Source: Ulota crispa (Eukaryota > Streptophyta > Bryopsida > Orthotrichales > Orthotrichaceae). From it: a stretch of DNA of 64,000 nucleotides. The position numbers were made by a program, and so were the translations under genes. The stretch lies in contig OY987251.1 of assembly GCA_963920765.1 (NCBI GenBank), positions 14,077,219-14,141,218 of the forward strand, in the 5' to 3' direction. Numbering within the stretch: position 1 is the stretch's first letter; each line of letters starts with the position of its first letter. The notes beneath the pieces were generated by a model. The model was not told the origin of the DNA, ran no database searches, and worked only from the letters and a program-made list of their open reading frames with translations. Shown piece after piece: positions 61,986 through 64,000 of this stretch.

Positions 61986-62326
61986 GGGCGGCTTCACACT
62001 ATGGCCAAAGGTCAAGAGGCTGTCGGTCTACACCAATCCGATTGCACGAAATTGAGAGTCCGGCCGCTCAACCCTTCACACTAGAGGTCAAATTCCAAAA
62101 ACCGTCATCCCCCATTTGCCTACATGGCAGCACTTTATTATACAAGGTTGACGGTTTTTCAAAGGGAAGTTTGGGTTCAGCAAAAATGGAAACCCAAACT
62201 ATGTGCAAGAGGCCATCAGTTTCAGCATTTCTTGTCTATTGTCAGCAGATTTTATTGGCCTCTCAGCAAAGTTTGGCCACTCAATTTGACGGCCTCTTAA
62301 CTTGCAGTCATAGTGTGAAGCAGCCC
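61986..62326. mobile_element. PIF/Harbinger-like MITE (M)
   Basis: Ends GGGCGGCTTCACACTATG and CATAGTGTGAAGCAGCCC, flanked by TTA on both sides (61983-61985, 62327-62329). 341 bases. An inner inverted pair (GAGGCTGTCGGTC-type and GACGGCCTC) extends the arms. The 140-codon frame at 61958-62380 runs through it and is not a gene. Confidence 0.75.
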
Positions 62327-62499
62327 TTAGTTGCTCCTTTTTATGTTACAGCACATTATCTCCCATTCATAAATAAATAAACAATTATTTTCACATATTG
62401 GTAGGTTGATAATAAAAAGAAAAATTTGCCCTATTTTACCTTGCCTATGTTTACAAGAGCCCTCTTTAAGCTCCACGCTTTTCAAAGAGTCACTAGAAG

Positions 62500-62655
62500 A
62501 AAACTGCGTTGGAACCTACTAAAAAATTTAAGATAGTATATGTTGAGTTCCGTGTTTCCAACCGTTGTTTAGCAAAATTTTGGGTTAGAAACATGGAACT
62601 CAACATAAACTACCTTGCATGTTTTAGTGAGTTCCAATGCAATTTTCTACTAGTG
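62500..62655. repeat. Near-perfect hairpin of about 150 bases
   Basis: CACTAGAAGAAAACTGCGTT at the left pairs with AATGCAATTTTCTACTAGTG at the right. The pairing continues inward through TGTTGAGTTCCGTGTTTC and GAAACATGGAACTCAACA to a loop near 62565-62580. No coding capacity. It could be a small MITE or a small-RNA precursor. Confidence 0.75.
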
Positions 62656-62739
62656 AGTCAATTTAAGGAGCAATAAGATTTTCCCTACCATCTACCTTAG
62701 ACCAAACAAACTTGCAGCAAACTTATCTAACTCTTTTAA

Positions 62740-62986
62740 ACTGAATATTACATTTACGTTGTTTTGACAATTAGAATGCTTTACCTTAATAAGTTACCTC
62801 ATGACTCACCACTTGACCACTTGGAGGCGCATACAACTCTCTAAATACTAAGATTTCACATGGTTTACAACTTGAACATGACTAGTTGTCTTTTGACAGA
62901 TTCATTGTTGTTACCAGCAGTATTAATTTTTGTAATGTAAAACATCAGGAAATTAGTGTGGGGGCAGCTAAATGCAATATGTAGTG
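62740..62986 (-). mobile_element. MITE family I, diverged copy
   Basis: Similar ends (ACTGAATATTACATTTACGT and CTAAATGCAATATGTAGTG) and interior words (TCATGACTCA, CACTTGACCACTTGGAGG, CACATGG) match the inverse of 5841-6144. The terminal repeats have diverged. Confidence 0.55.
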
Positions 62987-63398
62987 TAGCACATCTCAAA
63001 ACGTATTGGCCCAAGGCAAATATGATGCAAAAAAATCTTAACATTGTCAATCCGACTTGTAATTTTGTTGACCACGTCTTGCTGCTTGGTGCAAAAAAAG
63101 ATGCATGAGCTAAGCTTGACTTTCCGCCACCAACAAGGTGGTCGTATTCACAGCAATCAAATTGAAGTTGGAACTCAAAGCATGTTCCAAGTACAACCGC
63201 AGATTTCTTAGGGTTTGTGGCAACAAGAATAACCCTAGTGTTCTTTGAGTCTACAAAGTAACAACGTTCATGCAATTCAACTAAACATGTTGTAGAACTC
63301 AACGTCATGATGGTTATTATATGTGATACCTTGCCATTGTAATGGATATTTTCTAGCATTAATTGCTGAAGCGCCATTGTCAAGCAAATGCAAACCAT
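62987..63398 (-). CDS. Hypothetical protein fragment
   Basis: A minus-strand frame opens at 63398 (MVCICLTMALQQLMLE) and stays open for about 137 codons before it runs into the family I MITE. It includes a Cys/His-containing stretch (ELHERCYFVDSKN) and FQLQFDCCEYDHLVGGGKS. I recognise no domain and see no clear splice donor. Composition is more gene-like than the surroundings, so it may be a gene fragment or a captured exon. Confidence 0.25.
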
Positions 63399-63401
63399 TA
63401 A

Positions 63402-64000
63402 CCCCTTAGGGATGGAGAAGGTAGAAACGGCCTTCTTAGGTTTTGAAATGAAATTTAGGGTGTGTTACCAATTTTGGATCATGGGTTGACCAATTATAAA
63501 TATGTAAGGAATGAAGTTTATTTTCACAAGTACTTGTTTGATCAAATTTGGAATTACATCTTATTGTAAAGAGAGTGATTCATCAAAAGGGGTATCAGAA
63601 AATTTGAGTGTTTAGTACAAATCACTCACTAAAAACACCAACAAGAGGATGACGTCACTTGATGTCTTTAGGGACCAAGTAAATAGTGCCATGACAACAT
63701 CCAATCCAATTTTTCTTTGGCTTTATACCCCCTACTTGAGCATTTCAGTCATTTTAGCTTTGCACAATCAAAATCACTTATATATTGTCACACTTCTTTT
63801 GAAAAAACAGATAGTTGTAGATCAACACTGTTCAAATAACTTGTCCAGTTGGATTTTCTAACCATGCAAACCTCATTTTTCTAAAAATGATCAAAATTTC
63901 ATGATCTTTTCCACAATTTTTGCACCCTAACTACCCATGTCTTTCCTTCATCAAATACAGCAAATGGTATGACTTTTTCCCAAAATCCTAAGTCCAAGCC
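63402..64000. other. Window end; possible left end of another TTAA element
   Basis: TTAA (63398-63401) is followed by CCCCTTAGGGATGG, like other TTAA-element ends, but no matching right end lies before the window stops. Otherwise AT-rich with an unrecognised 70-codon frame at 63649-63861. Confidence 0.3.

Noticed and set aside
61958-62380. 140-codon frame
   Set aside because: Runs through MITE M including both inverted ends and matches no family.

Overview
This window is nuclear DNA from a land plant. The evidence is a plant-type Tubby-like F-box gene with spliceosomal introns, a dehydrin-like stress gene, a plant-type Nit1 amidase, Stowaway-like MITEs with CTCCCTCCGTCCC ends, and AT-rich intergenic DNA full of small DNA transposons. 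I cannot name the species. The dehydrin-like and Tubby proteins look more like those of seed-free plants than of flowering plants, but that is an impression, not a result.

Layout. 0.75-3.3 kb: TTAA-flanked repeats. 4.1-5.1 kb (-): a two-exon Gly/His/Thr-rich dehydrin-like gene with two ABRE cores upstream. 5.8-10.8 kb: MITEs and foldback repeats. 11.1-12.5 kb: a GC-richer stretch in which a first exon with its splice donor, and a mini-exon with its acceptor, are tandemly duplicated. 12.7-17.8 kb (+): a multi-exon coiled-coil protein with a C-terminal membrane anchor. 19.5-22.9 kb: more repeats. 23.7-28.7 kb (+): an AT-rich, Asn/Lys-rich gene of unknown family with a nested 22-residue repeat. 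28.7-37 kb: gene-poor DNA with several foldback elements. 37.6-41.3 kb (+): a complete nine-exon Nit1-type amidase gene. 41.9-48.9 kb: repeats. 50.8-54.4 kb (-): a complete four-exon Tubby-like F-box gene. 55.6-64 kb: gene-poor, with Harbinger-type MITEs and hairpins.

The most unusual feature is a set of about fifteen elements in several unrelated sequence families. Nearly all have TTAA at both ends and termini starting CCCCTAAA, CCCTTAAA, CCCTTGAGC or GCCCTC. TTAA targets with CCC-starting ends are the hallmark of the piggyBac superfamily, which is not a usual part of land-plant genomes. No transposase is visible here, so all copies look non-autonomous. Other MITEs can be classed by target duplications: Mutator-like (9 bp), hAT-like (8 bp), PIF/Harbinger-like (TTA or TAA) and Stowaway-like (TA).

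The genes are unrelated housekeeping or stress genes and do not form a pathway. Exon structures were built by hand from reading-frame phase, GT/AG sites and known family sequence. The amidase and Tubby models are strong. The 5' ends of the coiled-coil and Asn-rich genes are unresolved.
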